Below, in pieces: positions 25,346-33,017 of a stretch of DNA of 44,116 bases; the first letter of the stretch is position 1; every line of letters begins with the position of its first letter. The stretch spans positions 1 to 44,116 of the forward strand of contig NZ_JACSCH020000016.1 in NCBI RefSeq assembly GCF_014451325.2, written 5' to 3'. This stretch comes from Streptomyces sp. CB02980 (GTDB lineage: Bacteria > Actinomycetota > Actinomycetes > Streptomycetales > Streptomycetaceae). Under the pieces are notes generated by a model. That model saw only the letters and a list, made by a program, of their open reading frames with translations. It had not been told where the DNA came from and made no database searches. The position numbers were made by a program, and so were the translations under genes.

Positions 25346-25920
25346 TCGTTCCAGCGCTCGACCGCGGGGGCGCCGTACGCCCAGCCGAGGACGGACAGGC
25401 TCGTCGGGTCGAGGCGGATGCGGGAGGCGAAGGAGACGTCCTCGCCGAGCCAGCGGGCGCCGATCGACCGCAGGATGTGGCCGTGGGCGAAGACCAGGAC
25501 GTCACGGTCGGCCGAGCGGGCCCAGTTCACGATCTCGTCGGCACGGTCCGACAGCTGCGCCAGGGTCTCGCCGTCCGGCACTCCGTCGCGCCAGATGAAC
25601 CAGCCCGGCCGGATCTCCTGGATCTGCGGCGGGGTCAGCCCCTCGTACGCCCCGTAGTCCCACTCCATCAGCGCGTCCCAGGGCTCCGCCCGCTCGCCGA
25701 ATCCGGCGATCTCGCAGGTCTCGCTCGCGCGGACCAGGGGGCTCGTGCGCACCTCCACACCGGGCAGTCCCTGCCAGGGACCGCGGTGGAGACGCTCGCC
25801 CAGGAGCTTCGCGCCGCGCCGCCCCTCGTCGAGCAGGGGGATGTCGGTCCTGCCGGTGTGCCGGCCGAGAAGTGACCACTCGGTCTGGCCGTGCCGGGCG
25901 AGCAGGATGCGCGGTGCCAT
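25327..25920 (-). CDS. Histidine phosphatase family protein
   Basis: The 197-residue protein belongs to the phosphoglycerate-mutase-like histidine phosphatases. LLARHGQTEW (residues 6-15) carries the RHG with the phosphorylated His10; SPLVRASETC has the second phosphate-binding Arg; WDYGAYEG and FAHGHILRSI provide the acid/base Glu region and the second His. Substrate is not apparent; cytoplasmic, monocistronic. Relatives are annotated as broad acid phosphatases or mutases. Confidence 0.9.
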   Translation of the reverse strand: MAPRILLARHGQTEWSLLGRHTGRTDIPLLDEGRRGAKLLGERLHRGPWQGLPGVEVRTSPLVRASETCEIAGFGERAEPWDALMEWDYGAYEGLTPPQIQEIRPGWFIWRDGVPDGETLAQLSDRADEIVNWARSADRDVLVFAHGHILRSIGARWLGEDVSFASRIRLDPTSLSVLGWAYGAPAVERWNDTGHLE

Positions 25921-26065
25921 GGGAAGGATCTCCAGGGGTTCACGGTGCGGACGTGCCTCCGTCCATCATCGCCCACGTGGATTGGGGGTGACCTCCGGGC
26001 AACCCCCGGGCGGCCTCCGGCGTCCCCTCCCCCGGGGCGATCACTGGTTGGGGGGACCTTTTCGT

Positions 26066-26905
26066 ATGCGCAAGCCACGCTGGTGGGCCGAATCGGCGCT
26101 GATCGCGGTCGTGTACGCGGCCTATTCGGGCGGTCGGCTGCTCGTCCGGGGCGACGAGGCCTCGGCCGTCGAGCACGGGCTTGCGATCCTGCGGCTGGAA
26201 CGGCTCTTCGGGATCGACGCCGAGCACCCGCTGAACCGGCTGTTCACGGACGTGCCCGCGCTCGGGATCCCGGCGGACTTCGCGTACGCCTCGCTGCACT
26301 ATCTCGTCACCCCGGCGATCCTGGTCTGGCTCTTCCGCCGCCGCCCCGCCCACTACCGGGCCGCCCGCACCTGGCTGATGCTCTCCACCCTGCTCGGTCT
26401 GGCCGGCTTCACCCTGCTGCCCACCTGCCCGCCCCGGCTGCTCGACCCGGCGTACGGCTTCACCGACACGATGGCGTACTTCAGCGCCTACGGCTGGTGG
26501 GGCGGCGAGGCCAGCGCGCCGCGCGGGCTCGGCGGTCTCACGAACCAGTACGCGGCCATGCCCAGCCTGCACGTCGGCTGGGCGCTGTGGTGCGGGGTGA
26601 TGCTCTGGCGGTACGGGCGGACACCCGTCACCAAGGCGCTCGGGCTCGCGTATCCGCTGGTCACGACGTTGGTCGTGATGGGGACCGCCAACCACTATCT
26701 GCTCGACGCGGTCGCCGGCGCCGCCGTGATGGGCGCCGGTCTGCTCCTCACCCCGCACGCGCTGCGGCTCGCCCGGCGACTGCGCGGGACGGCCGAAGCG
26801 CCCCCGGTTGTCAGTGCCGGATGCGAGACTTCCACGGGTGAGCGCATCCCTGGACAGCGGTCTGTCCCGACCTCCGCAGACGACACGTCGACGGCAGCTC
26901 GCTGA
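26066..26905 (+). CDS. PAP2-superfamily membrane protein (inositolphosphotransferase-like)
   Basis: The 279-residue protein has about six membrane segments and the PAP2_3-type motifs PTCPPRLL, AMPSLHVGWALW (first catalytic His region) and GTANHYLLDAVAG (second His and Asp). This family acts on phospholipid head groups or lipid phosphates at the membrane. ATG at 26066 follows GGGGGACC. Its last 68 bases overlap the next gene, whose GTG lies at 26838, so the C-terminal tail (about 35 residues, hydrophilic) may not be important. Whether it is functionally tied to the nuclease-helicase trio or only upstream of it is unknown. Confidence 0.85.
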   Translation: MRKPRWWAESALIAVVYAAYSGGRLLVRGDEASAVEHGLAILRLERLFGIDAEHPLNRLFTDVPALGIPADFAYASLHYLVTPAILVWLFRRRPAHYRAARTWLMLSTLLGLAGFTLLPTCPPRLLDPAYGFTDTMAYFSAYGWWGGEASAPRGLGGLTNQYAAMPSLHVGWALWCGVMLWRYGRTPVTKALGLAYPLVTTLVVMGTANHYLLDAVAGAAVMGAGLLLTPHALRLARRLRGTAEAPPVVSAGCETSTGERIPGQRSVPTSADDTSTAAR

Positions 26906-27968
26906 GCTGCGCGGACCGGCCACCCCGCCGCGTCCGCTGGACGCGCGGGCCCTCGCGGCGCTGGCCGCCAACCCCGGCTGCCGGCGCCGGGCCCTGCTCG
27001 ACGGCGCGGGGGTCGACAAGTCCGCGCTGGCCGCGAAGCTCGGCTCGCCGGCCCCGTTCGGGCAGTCCCAGTTCGCGATCGTCCGGGGCAACTCCTTCGA
27101 GGCGAAGGTCAAGGCGGACGGCGGCCGCGAGCTGCTGCGCCTGATCGGCGTCGAGGATCCGGGCACGGTGTCCGTGCCCGAGCTCGCGGCCGCCGGACCC
27201 GAGGGACGGGTGGCGCGCACGGCCCTCGCCCTGCGGGAGGCGACCGCCGCGGGGGCGTGGACGCTGCTCGACCATCCGCTGCTCGCCCTGGAGGTGGCCG
27301 GTTCGCCGGTGTACCTGGAGCCGGACGCGGTGGTGGTCCGGCCCGACGGCGGGTGGACGGTCGTGGAGATCAAGTCCTTCCCGATGGTCGACGGCGCGGC
27401 GGACGCGTCGAAGGTCGGCGCGGCGGCCCGGCAGGCCGCCGTGTACGTGCTCGCGCTCGAACGGGTGGCTGCGGTGACCGAGGGCGCCCGGGTCGCCCGG
27501 TCGGTGCTCCTCGTCTGCCCGAAGGACTTCTCCAACCTGCCGACGGCCTCGGTCGTCGACGTGCGCAAACAGCGGTCGGTCACCCGGCGCCAGCTCGACC
27601 GGCTGACCCGGATCGACGAGATCGCGGCGGCGCTGCCGGAGGGTGTCAGCTTCGATGTGGCGGAGCGCTCGGCCGAGGAGCTGGCGGCGGCCGTGGAATG
27701 CGTGCCCCATCAGTACGCGCCGGAGTGCCTGGCCGCCTGCGAGCTGGCCTTCCACTGCCGCTCGCGGGCCCGGCAGGCGGACGCGGTGGAGACCCTGGGC
27801 CGTTCGGTACGGGGTGAGCTCGGCGGCCTGACGACGGTCGCCGCGGTCCTCGCGGCGGCGCGGGGCGAGGAGGGCGACCCGGAGGACCCGGCGGTGGCGG
27901 CGCTGCGCAGGGCGCGGGCGCTGCGCGAGGAAGCGCTGTCGGGAGCGGGGGCCCGGGCATGTCGCTGA
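26838..27968 (+). CDS. RecB/Cas4-like PD-(D/E)XK nuclease with probable Fe-S cluster
   Basis: From the GTG at 26838 the protein has 376 residues. It shows the RecB-family nuclease motifs in order: the FEAK helix (Glu89), PDAVVV (Asp163), VVEIKSF (Glu177-x-Lys179) and RQAAVYVLAL, where Gln199-x3-Tyr203 is the QxxxY motif. Cys48 upstream and Cys297-x3-Cys301-x5-Cys307 downstream (with Cys288 extra) are placed as in the Fe-S clusters of AddB, Cas4 and Dna2 nucleases. The inferred role is metal-dependent ssDNA or DNA-end cleavage. It overlaps the next gene by ten bases and leads a coupled trio with an SF1 helicase. An earlier in-frame TTG at 26808 is less likely. Not a cas4: there are no other cas genes or repeats. 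Confidence 0.8.
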   Translation: MSASLDSGLSRPPQTTRRRQLAELRGPATPPRPLDARALAALAANPGCRRRALLDGAGVDKSALAAKLGSPAPFGQSQFAIVRGNSFEAKVKADGGRELLRLIGVEDPGTVSVPELAAAGPEGRVARTALALREATAAGAWTLLDHPLLALEVAGSPVYLEPDAVVVRPDGGWTVVEIKSFPMVDGAADASKVGAAARQAAVYVLALERVAAVTEGARVARSVLLVCPKDFSNLPTASVVDVRKQRSVTRRQLDRLTRIDEIAAALPEGVSFDVAERSAEELAAAVECVPHQYAPECLAACELAFHCRSRARQADAVETLGRSVRGELGGLTTVAAVLAAARGEEGDPEDPAVAALRRARALREEALSGAGARACR

Positions 27969-29545
27969 TCTCCACCCTCGCCCGTATGGAGGCCGTCGAG
28001 TCCGGCCGGGCGCAGCCCCTGGCGACCGTCCGGCACCGGCGGCTGTCCGAGCGGCCGCTCGTCCTCGTGCCGCTGACCACGGCCGGCGAGGCGGGCGCCC
28101 CGCTGGGCGCGCTCGTCGGCACCGACCCGGAGGAGCCGCGGCTCCTGGTGGTGGCCCAGCCCCGGGACCGGGACCTGCGGTTCGCGTTCCTCGCCGATCT
28201 GGCAGAGGAGGTCCTGCCGTACATCGACTCCTTCGCGGAGGCCGTCGAGGCGGCGGAGAAGAGCGAGGTCGATCCCGAGACCGGCAAGAAGGTGAAGGTC
28301 GAGGTCGAGCTGTGCGCGGACGCGCCGCAGCTGATCGTGCCGAGCCGGGCGGGCATCGAGTACGTACGGCTGCTCGGGCGGTCGACGCGGTTCCGGCGGA
28401 CGGCCGAGCAGGACCCGGAGACGCCGTTCCCCGCGCCGCCGCGCGTCCCGCTGCTCGGGCGCTGGCTGACGCACTTCGGCGACCGGGCCCGGGTGCCCGG
28501 CTCCTCGCTGCTGCTGTCGGCGACCGATCTCCTCAACCGGCACTGGGCGACCGGCCAGTCCTCCCTGGAGGACCAGCACCTGGGCGCGCTGCTCGCGTGG
28601 ATCGACCACGGCGGTGAGCCGGGCGCCGAGGCGGCACTGCGGGCCGAGGCCGGGCGGGACTCCGCGGGGCAGTTGCTGTGCCCGCCCGCCGGTCCCGCCA
28701 CCGATCCCGCCTTCGACAACGGGCTCCTCGCGCCGGCGATCGAGCGGTACGACCGGGCCCGGCAGGCCGTCGGCGCCGCCGAGGACGGCGAGGCGGCCGA
28801 GCGCGGACTCGGCGAACTGCACCGGGCCGAGCGGGAGCTGCGCCGGCTGGTCGTCTCACAGACGAAGCCGACGTGGGACGCGGTCTGGCGGGCGATCGGC
28901 CTGCTGCGGGAGCTGCCGGAGGGGGCCAGGGTCGAGGACCGCTGGACCCGCGACCGCTGGTCCTTCACCGCCCACCGGGACCGGGTCACCGCAGGCGAGC
29001 CGCCGCAGCCGCGCCGGGACGACGCCGTGACGGCGGCCCGGAAGCTCGCCGCGCGCGAGCAGGCGCAGGGCCAGCTGGAGGCGCACGAGGCCCTCGACGA
29101 TCCCCTGGTGCTCGCCGGACGGCGGCTGTCGGGCGAGGCGTTCACGGCCGAGGTGGTCGAGGTGACGATGGCGTGGACGGAGTCCAAGAGGCCCGCGCCG
29201 CGCCCGCTGCTCACGGTCCGCACCGAGGACCGGCCGCACCTGGGCGAGAAGGTGAAGGTGTACCGCTCGCTCGCCGGGAAGCCGCAGTCGGCGGAGTTCG
29301 TGCGGTACGAGGAGGACGGGGCGCTGCTGCTGCGCCTCCTCGACAGGATGGGCCGCTCGAAGGAGCCCGCGGAGGGCTCGGTGCCGGAGAAGGGCGAGCG
29401 GATCGCCTGGACGCTGTTCGAGCACGACCAGCGGGTCGGGCCGCAGCTGCCGGAGGCGGAGGAGACGCCCTGGACGCACGGCGGTCCGCCCCGGACCGAC
29501 GTCGTGGAACTGCCTGACGCCGTGACCGCGGAGGACGTGCTGTGA
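27959..29545 (+). CDS. Unknown protein between the nuclease and the helicase
   Basis: No family is recognised for this 528-residue protein. Residues 1-130 include an alternating hydrophobic region (RLLVVAQPRDRDLRFAFLADLAEEVLPYIDSF); 230-300 are helical and charged, ending in ELHRAERELRRLVVSQ; 310-375 carry W/R-rich helices (DRWTRDRWSFTAHRDRV). Residues about 380-485 (RLSGEAFTAEVVEVTMAW ... PLLTVRTEDRPHLGEKVKVYRS ... GERIAWTLFEH) alternate like a small beta-barrel, as found in domain 1B of Upf1/Dna2-type helicases. The gene overlaps both neighbours (10 and 4 bases), so equimolar production is likely. The inference that it bridges nuclease and helicase in one complex rests on this coupling. Confidence 0.75.
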   Translation: MSLISTLARMEAVESGRAQPLATVRHRRLSERPLVLVPLTTAGEAGAPLGALVGTDPEEPRLLVVAQPRDRDLRFAFLADLAEEVLPYIDSFAEAVEAAEKSEVDPETGKKVKVEVELCADAPQLIVPSRAGIEYVRLLGRSTRFRRTAEQDPETPFPAPPRVPLLGRWLTHFGDRARVPGSSLLLSATDLLNRHWATGQSSLEDQHLGALLAWIDHGGEPGAEAALRAEAGRDSAGQLLCPPAGPATDPAFDNGLLAPAIERYDRARQAVGAAEDGEAAERGLGELHRAERELRRLVVSQTKPTWDAVWRAIGLLRELPEGARVEDRWTRDRWSFTAHRDRVTAGEPPQPRRDDAVTAARKLAAREQAQGQLEAHEALDDPLVLAGRRLSGEAFTAEVVEVTMAWTESKRPAPRPLLTVRTEDRPHLGEKVKVYRSLAGKPQSAEFVRYEEDGALLLRLLDRMGRSKEPAEGSVPEKGERIAWTLFEHDQRVGPQLPEAEETPWTHGGPPRTDVVELPDAVTAEDVL

Positions 29546-30912
29546 CCGTGTTCGACCTCTCGACGCCGCCCGTCGACGACGCGGCGCCGTTCGACCCCTC
29601 GGCCGCCGCGGGCCGGGCGACGGCCGACATCCTCGCGGCCACCCTGCACGGCTCCGCGCGCGGTGTCGTCGTGGACTCCCCGCCGGGCGCGGGGAAATCG
29701 ACGCTCGTGGTGCGGGCCGCGCTCGAACTGGCCGCGGCCGGACGCCCCCTGATGGTGGTGGCCCAGACGAACGCGCAGGTGGACGACCTGGTCCTGCGGC
29801 TCGCCGAGAAGGAGCCGGATCTGGAGGTCGGCCGGCTGCACTCGAACGACAGCGACCCGTACGACAAGGCGCTCGACGACCTGGAGAACGTACGGAAGTC
29901 GGCGAAGGCCGGTGAGCTGACCGGGCTGCCGGTCGTCGTCTCCACGGCCGCCAAGTGGGCGCACGTGAAGAACGTCGAGCCGTGGGCGCACGCGATCGTC
30001 GACGAGGCGTACCAGATGCGCTCGGACGCGCTGCTCGCCGTGGCGGGGCTCTTCGAGCGGGCGCTGTTCGTGGGCGACCCCGGGCAGTTGGACCCGTTCT
30101 CGGTGGTGGGTGCCGAGCAGTGGGCGGGACTCTCGTACGACCCGTCGGCGAGCGCGGTCTCCACCCTGCTCGCGCACAACCCGGAACTGCCGCAGCACCG
30201 GCTGCCGGTGTCCTGGCGGCTGCCCGCCTCGGCGGCGCCGCTGGTCTCGGACGCGTTCTATCCGTTCACGCCGTTCCGCAGCGGCACCGGGCACGGGGAC
30301 CGGAAGCTCTCCTTCTCGGCCGCGTCGGACGGTTCGGGCCCCGACCGGGTCCTCGACGAGGCGGCGGAGTCGGGCTGGGGCCTGCTCGAACTGCCCGCCC
30401 GGCACACCCCCCGCACCGACCCTGAGGCGGTCGGCGCGGTCGCCGTCGTGGTGCGCCGGCTCCTCGACCGGAGCGGCGCCGCGGTCTCGGAGCGCTCGGA
30501 GACCCCCGTACCCCTGACACCCGACCGGGTCGCGGTCGGCACCGCCCACCGCGACCAGGCGGCGGCGATCCGGGCGGCCCTCGCCGAACTGGGCGTCACG
30601 GGCGTGACGGTGGACACCGCGAACCGGCTCCAGGGGCGTGAGTACGACGTGACCGTCGTCCTCCATCCGCTGTCCGGGCGCCCCGACGCGACCGCCTTCC
30701 ACCTGGAGACGGGCCGGCTGTGCGTCCTCGCGTCCCGGCACCGGCACGCGTGCATCGTGGTCTGCCGGGCGGGCGTCACGGACCTGCTCGACGCGCACCC
30801 GTCGACCGAGCCGGTCCAGCTGGGCGTCGCCGTGTCGTTCCCGGACGGCTGGGAGGCGAACCACGCGGTCCTCTCCCACCTTGAGGAGCACCGGGTCGCC
30901 TGGACGCCCTGA
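29542..30912 (+). CDS. SF1 helicase-like AAA ATPase
   Basis: The 456-residue protein carries the SF1 (Upf1/Dna2-like) motifs in order: Walker A DSPPGAGKST (45-54), motif Ia VVAQTNAQVDDL, motif II AIVDEAYQM (Asp154-Glu155), motif III VGDPGQLDPF (178-187), motif IV-like LPVSWRLP, motif V VDTANRLQGREYDVTVV (357-373) and motif VI-like CVLASRHRHACIVV. It begins almost directly at motif I, and so lacks the N-terminal and barrel parts that one-piece relatives carry there, which the preceding gene may supply. GTG start overlaps the previous stop (GTGA). The likely function is ATP-driven DNA unwinding with the upstream nuclease. Confidence 0.86.
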   Translation: MTVFDLSTPPVDDAAPFDPSAAAGRATADILAATLHGSARGVVVDSPPGAGKSTLVVRAALELAAAGRPLMVVAQTNAQVDDLVLRLAEKEPDLEVGRLHSNDSDPYDKALDDLENVRKSAKAGELTGLPVVVSTAAKWAHVKNVEPWAHAIVDEAYQMRSDALLAVAGLFERALFVGDPGQLDPFSVVGAEQWAGLSYDPSASAVSTLLAHNPELPQHRLPVSWRLPASAAPLVSDAFYPFTPFRSGTGHGDRKLSFSAASDGSGPDRVLDEAAESGWGLLELPARHTPRTDPEAVGAVAVVVRRLLDRSGAAVSERSETPVPLTPDRVAVGTAHRDQAAAIRAALAELGVTGVTVDTANRLQGREYDVTVVLHPLSGRPDATAFHLETGRLCVLASRHRHACIVVCRAGVTDLLDAHPSTEPVQLGVAVSFPDGWEANHAVLSHLEEHRVAWTP

Positions 30913-30984
30913 GTTCTCATGGACGTCCCGAGTTCTACGGGGCCGTCCTGAGTTCTCGTGGACGTCCCGAGTTCTACGGGGCCG
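30908..30984. repeat. 39-bp tandem duplication at the helicase 3' end
   Basis: Two copies of a unit beginning CCTGAGTTCTCRTGGACGTC (30908-30946 and 30947-30984) differ by one base. The first overlaps the helicase stop, and the second overlaps the end of the convergent peroxiredoxin-like gene. The duplication has thus copied a stop-codon region. Confidence 0.88.
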
Positions 30985-31600
30985 GTTCCGCCGCCAGGGT
31001 GAGGAGTTCGTCGACCGACCACTGGTCGTAGACGTGCTCGCCGTACTTCACGGCGACGACCCGGCCGTCGGGCGCGATCAGGAAGTCGGCGGGGAGACCC
31101 AGGCGACCGGCCGGCTGCGCGCCGGCCGGCAGCCGGCCCCTGCCCCGGAGCAGCTCCCAGGTGTCGCGGAGCACGCCCCCGGCGATCGCGGGCCAGCCGC
31201 GCGGGTCGAGCAGGGCCCGGCGGTGGGCCTCCACGCCGAACTCGGCGTACAGCACCTTGTCGGGGTCCGCGACGACGGCGAACGGCAGGTGGGCCACGTG
31301 CTCGCGGAGCTCCTCGGCGGGCGAGTGGAAGAACACGACCTCCCGGATCCCGGCCCGCTCGATCTCGTCGTGGCGCCGGACGACCGAGCGCAGATGGAGA
31401 TTGCAGACGGGGCAGCCCGCGAAGCGCCGGAACTGCACGTGGGTGGTCCGTCCGGGGTCGGGGAGGGTCAGCGCGGGGCCGATGACCGGGGTGAGGGCGC
31501 GGCTCGGCACGAGGTCGCCGGGGGCCGGCCGGGCGCGGCGCGGGGTCGTGGAGGACATCGCGGGCGAGGTCGCTGAAGAGGCTGTCTGGGGCATGCGCAT
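30974..31600 (-). CDS. Peroxiredoxin-like (AhpC/TSA-type) protein
   Basis: The 208-residue protein has a thioredoxin fold. VQFRRFAGCPVCNLHLRSV carries a CPVC pair at the active-site position, followed by EVVFFHSPAEELREHVAHLPFAVVADPDKVLYAEFGVE, typical of the AhpC/TSA-like group with a CxxC motif. ADFLIAPDGRVVAVKYG is the late family strand. It probably reduces peroxides or disulfides in the cytoplasm. The ATG at 31600 follows GAGGACGG on the minus strand; internal ATGs at 31594 and 31558 lack a site. It is divergent from a TetR regulator over a 71-base gap containing an inverted repeat, which suggests control by that regulator. Confidence 0.85.
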   Translation of the reverse strand: MRMPQTASSATSPAMSSTTPRRARPAPGDLVPSRALTPVIGPALTLPDPGRTTHVQFRRFAGCPVCNLHLRSVVRRHDEIERAGIREVVFFHSPAEELREHVAHLPFAVVADPDKVLYAEFGVEAHRRALLDPRGWPAIAGGVLRDTWELLRGRGRLPAGAQPAGRLGLPADFLIAPDGRVVAVKYGEHVYDQWSVDELLTLAAEPAP

Positions 31601-31637
31601 GGGGCACCGTCCTCGTAGGCGTACGGCGTACTCCTAA

Positions 31638-31662
31638 CAGCGTAGGCGTAGGGCGTACGCTG
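31638..31662. promoter_or_regulatory. Probable TetR operator between divergent genes
   Basis: CAGCGTA (31638-31644) and TACGCTG (31656-31662) are perfect inverted arms 11 bases apart; GTAGGCGTA units recur between and upstream. It sits between the peroxiredoxin-like gene and the TetR gene, ten bases before the TetR ATG, the usual place for an autoregulatory TetR site. Confidence 0.65.
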
Positions 31663-31671
31663 TCAACCGTC

Positions 31672-32286
31672 ATGCCACGACCCCGCTCCCTCACCCCCGA
31701 CCGGCTGGCCGCCGCCGCCCTCGCCGTCATCGACCGCGACGGACTCGCCGCCCTGTCGATGCGCACCGTCGCCAAGGAACTCGGCATGAGCCCCATGGGG
31801 CTCTACCGCTACGTCGCCGACCGCGAGGAGCTGGAGGGGCTCGTGGTCGACCGCGTCCTGGGCGGCCTCGACACCACCCCGCCCGCCGCGGACGCGCCCT
31901 GGCGGGACCGGATCGAGACCATGGTCGGGCGCCTGCGCGACGCCGTGGTCCGCCATCCGGAGGCCGTCCAGCTGACCCTCACCCACCGGCACCGCGCACC
32001 CGGCGGCCTGCTCTGGTCGGAGACGGTGCTCGGCATCCTGACCGATGCCGGCATCGACGGCGCACGGCGGGTCGTCGCCCTGCGCGCGCTCCACGGGTAC
32101 GTCACCGGCGCCATCCAGCTCGAACACCTCGGGCCGCTGGCCGGAGCCGGCACCTCGGCCATCGCCGCGCTGCCCGAGGACCGCTTCCCGTATCTGACGC
32201 AGACCGCGCGGACGGCCGGCGAGGTCGGCCCCGACCAGGAGTTCTTCGGCGGCCTGCGGCTGCTCCTGCGCGGCCTCGACGGCTGA
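31672..32286 (+). CDS. TetR-family transcriptional regulator
   Basis: The 204-residue protein has an N-terminal HTH (LAAAALAVIDRDGLAALSMRTVAKELGMSPMGLYRYVADREELEGLVVDRVL) and a helical ligand-binding domain of the TetR_C type found with TetR-like repressors. Ligand is unknown. ATG at 31672. Its divergent partner is the peroxiredoxin-like gene, the natural target. Confidence 0.92.
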   Translation: MPRPRSLTPDRLAAAALAVIDRDGLAALSMRTVAKELGMSPMGLYRYVADREELEGLVVDRVLGGLDTTPPAADAPWRDRIETMVGRLRDAVVRHPEAVQLTLTHRHRAPGGLLWSETVLGILTDAGIDGARRVVALRALHGYVTGAIQLEHLGPLAGAGTSAIAALPEDRFPYLTQTARTAGEVGPDQEFFGGLRLLLRGLDG

Positions 32287-32430
32287 CCACGCCCCGTCCC
32301 CCGACGCCCTCTTGCGGGGCGCGGGACAATGGAAGACGGCCCGGGGTTCCGGGCCGCCCGTGTGCGAGGAGCCGGTGCGCGACGCGCCGGTGTGGACAGC
32401 GTGAACGTGAGCGTGAAGAGGAGAGCGACG

Positions 32431-32787
32431 ATGGCGGAACCCGCGGAGCGGAGCGGACAGCGGCGGCTCAGGCCGGCACCGCTGGTCTTCGAGCCTGCCG
32501 AGGCGACCGCCGACCCGGAGCATTTCTTCGATCTGGAGTCGATGGACGACCCCCGGGAGCTGCTGTCCCGCGCGACGGAGCTGACGCTGGCGTTCCGCGC
32601 GGCGACGGACCGGGCGACCGAGTTCCAGGCGATCGCGGCGGCGCAGCTGGCGGATCCGCGCCGGTTCGACCGTCTGACGCCGGCGGACGTCGCCGAGCGG
32701 GCGCAGTGGACCGAGGACTACGCCCGGAAGATGATCGAGTTCGGCCGCGACCTGATCAGGACGAACGGCCGGCCGGCGGAGGACTGA
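32431..32787 (+). CDS. Small conserved protein of unknown function
   Basis: The 118-residue protein starts at an ATG preceded by GAAGAGGAGAGCGACG, a clear ribosome-binding site, which is why longer readings were not used. It is soluble and acidic, with regions HFFDLESMDDPRELLSRATELTLAFRAATDRATEFQAIAAAQL and RAQWTEDYARKMIEFGRDLIR forming amphipathic helices. No family is recognised. It stands alone; its 3' end is followed by a short tandem repeat. Confidence 0.7.
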   Translation: MAEPAERSGQRRLRPAPLVFEPAEATADPEHFFDLESMDDPRELLSRATELTLAFRAATDRATEFQAIAAAQLADPRRFDRLTPADVAERAQWTEDYARKMIEFGRDLIRTNGRPAED

Positions 32788-32840
32788 GCCTCGACCGCTC
32801 GGCGGAGGACTGAGCACTCGCCGGCGGAGGACCGAGCCAC
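32774..32840. repeat. Tandem repeat of a gene 3' end, three copies
   Basis: CGGCGGAGGACTGAGC or a one-base variant begins at 32774, 32800 and 32822 (spacing 26 and 22). The first copy contains the stop codon of the preceding gene. Confidence 0.8.
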
Positions 32841-32909
32841 TCGGCGGCCTCGAGCCCTCCGGAGGCCCCCGGGCCACCTGGAGGGCTCCGTCGTTCGTGG
32901 CCGAAAAAG

Positions 32910-32933
32910 CACCCCTGGCATATGCCGGGGGTG
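32910..32933. promoter_or_regulatory. 24-bp palindrome with GGCATATGCC core
   Basis: CACCCCTGGCAT and ATGCCGGGGGTG pair over 12 bp with one T-G pair. On the minus strand it is followed by CTTTTTC, so it could be a terminator for that strand; on the plus strand it is 85 bases ahead of the ATG at 33018 and could be an operator. The GGCATATGCC core recurs at 40912-40921. The remaining 32841-33017 DNA shows no gene. Confidence 0.5.
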
Positions 32934-33017
32934 CACGATACTCCTCGCCCTCCCCTTCTGTCCGGAATTCCGTGAACTCTCGGCGACCGATCCGTGACAG
33001 CCGGTAGACCTGGACGC

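Noticed and set aside
26838..27968. Cas4 of a CRISPR system
   Set aside because: The nuclease motifs are Cas4-like, but no other cas gene or array is in the window; the neighbours are an unknown protein and an SF1 helicase.
27646..30891. Open frame of 1081 codons on the minus strand opposite the nuclease-helicase trio
   Set aside because: It is the high-GC shadow of three well-supported genes; its product is Arg/Ser/Pro-rich low-complexity sequence without recognisable motifs.
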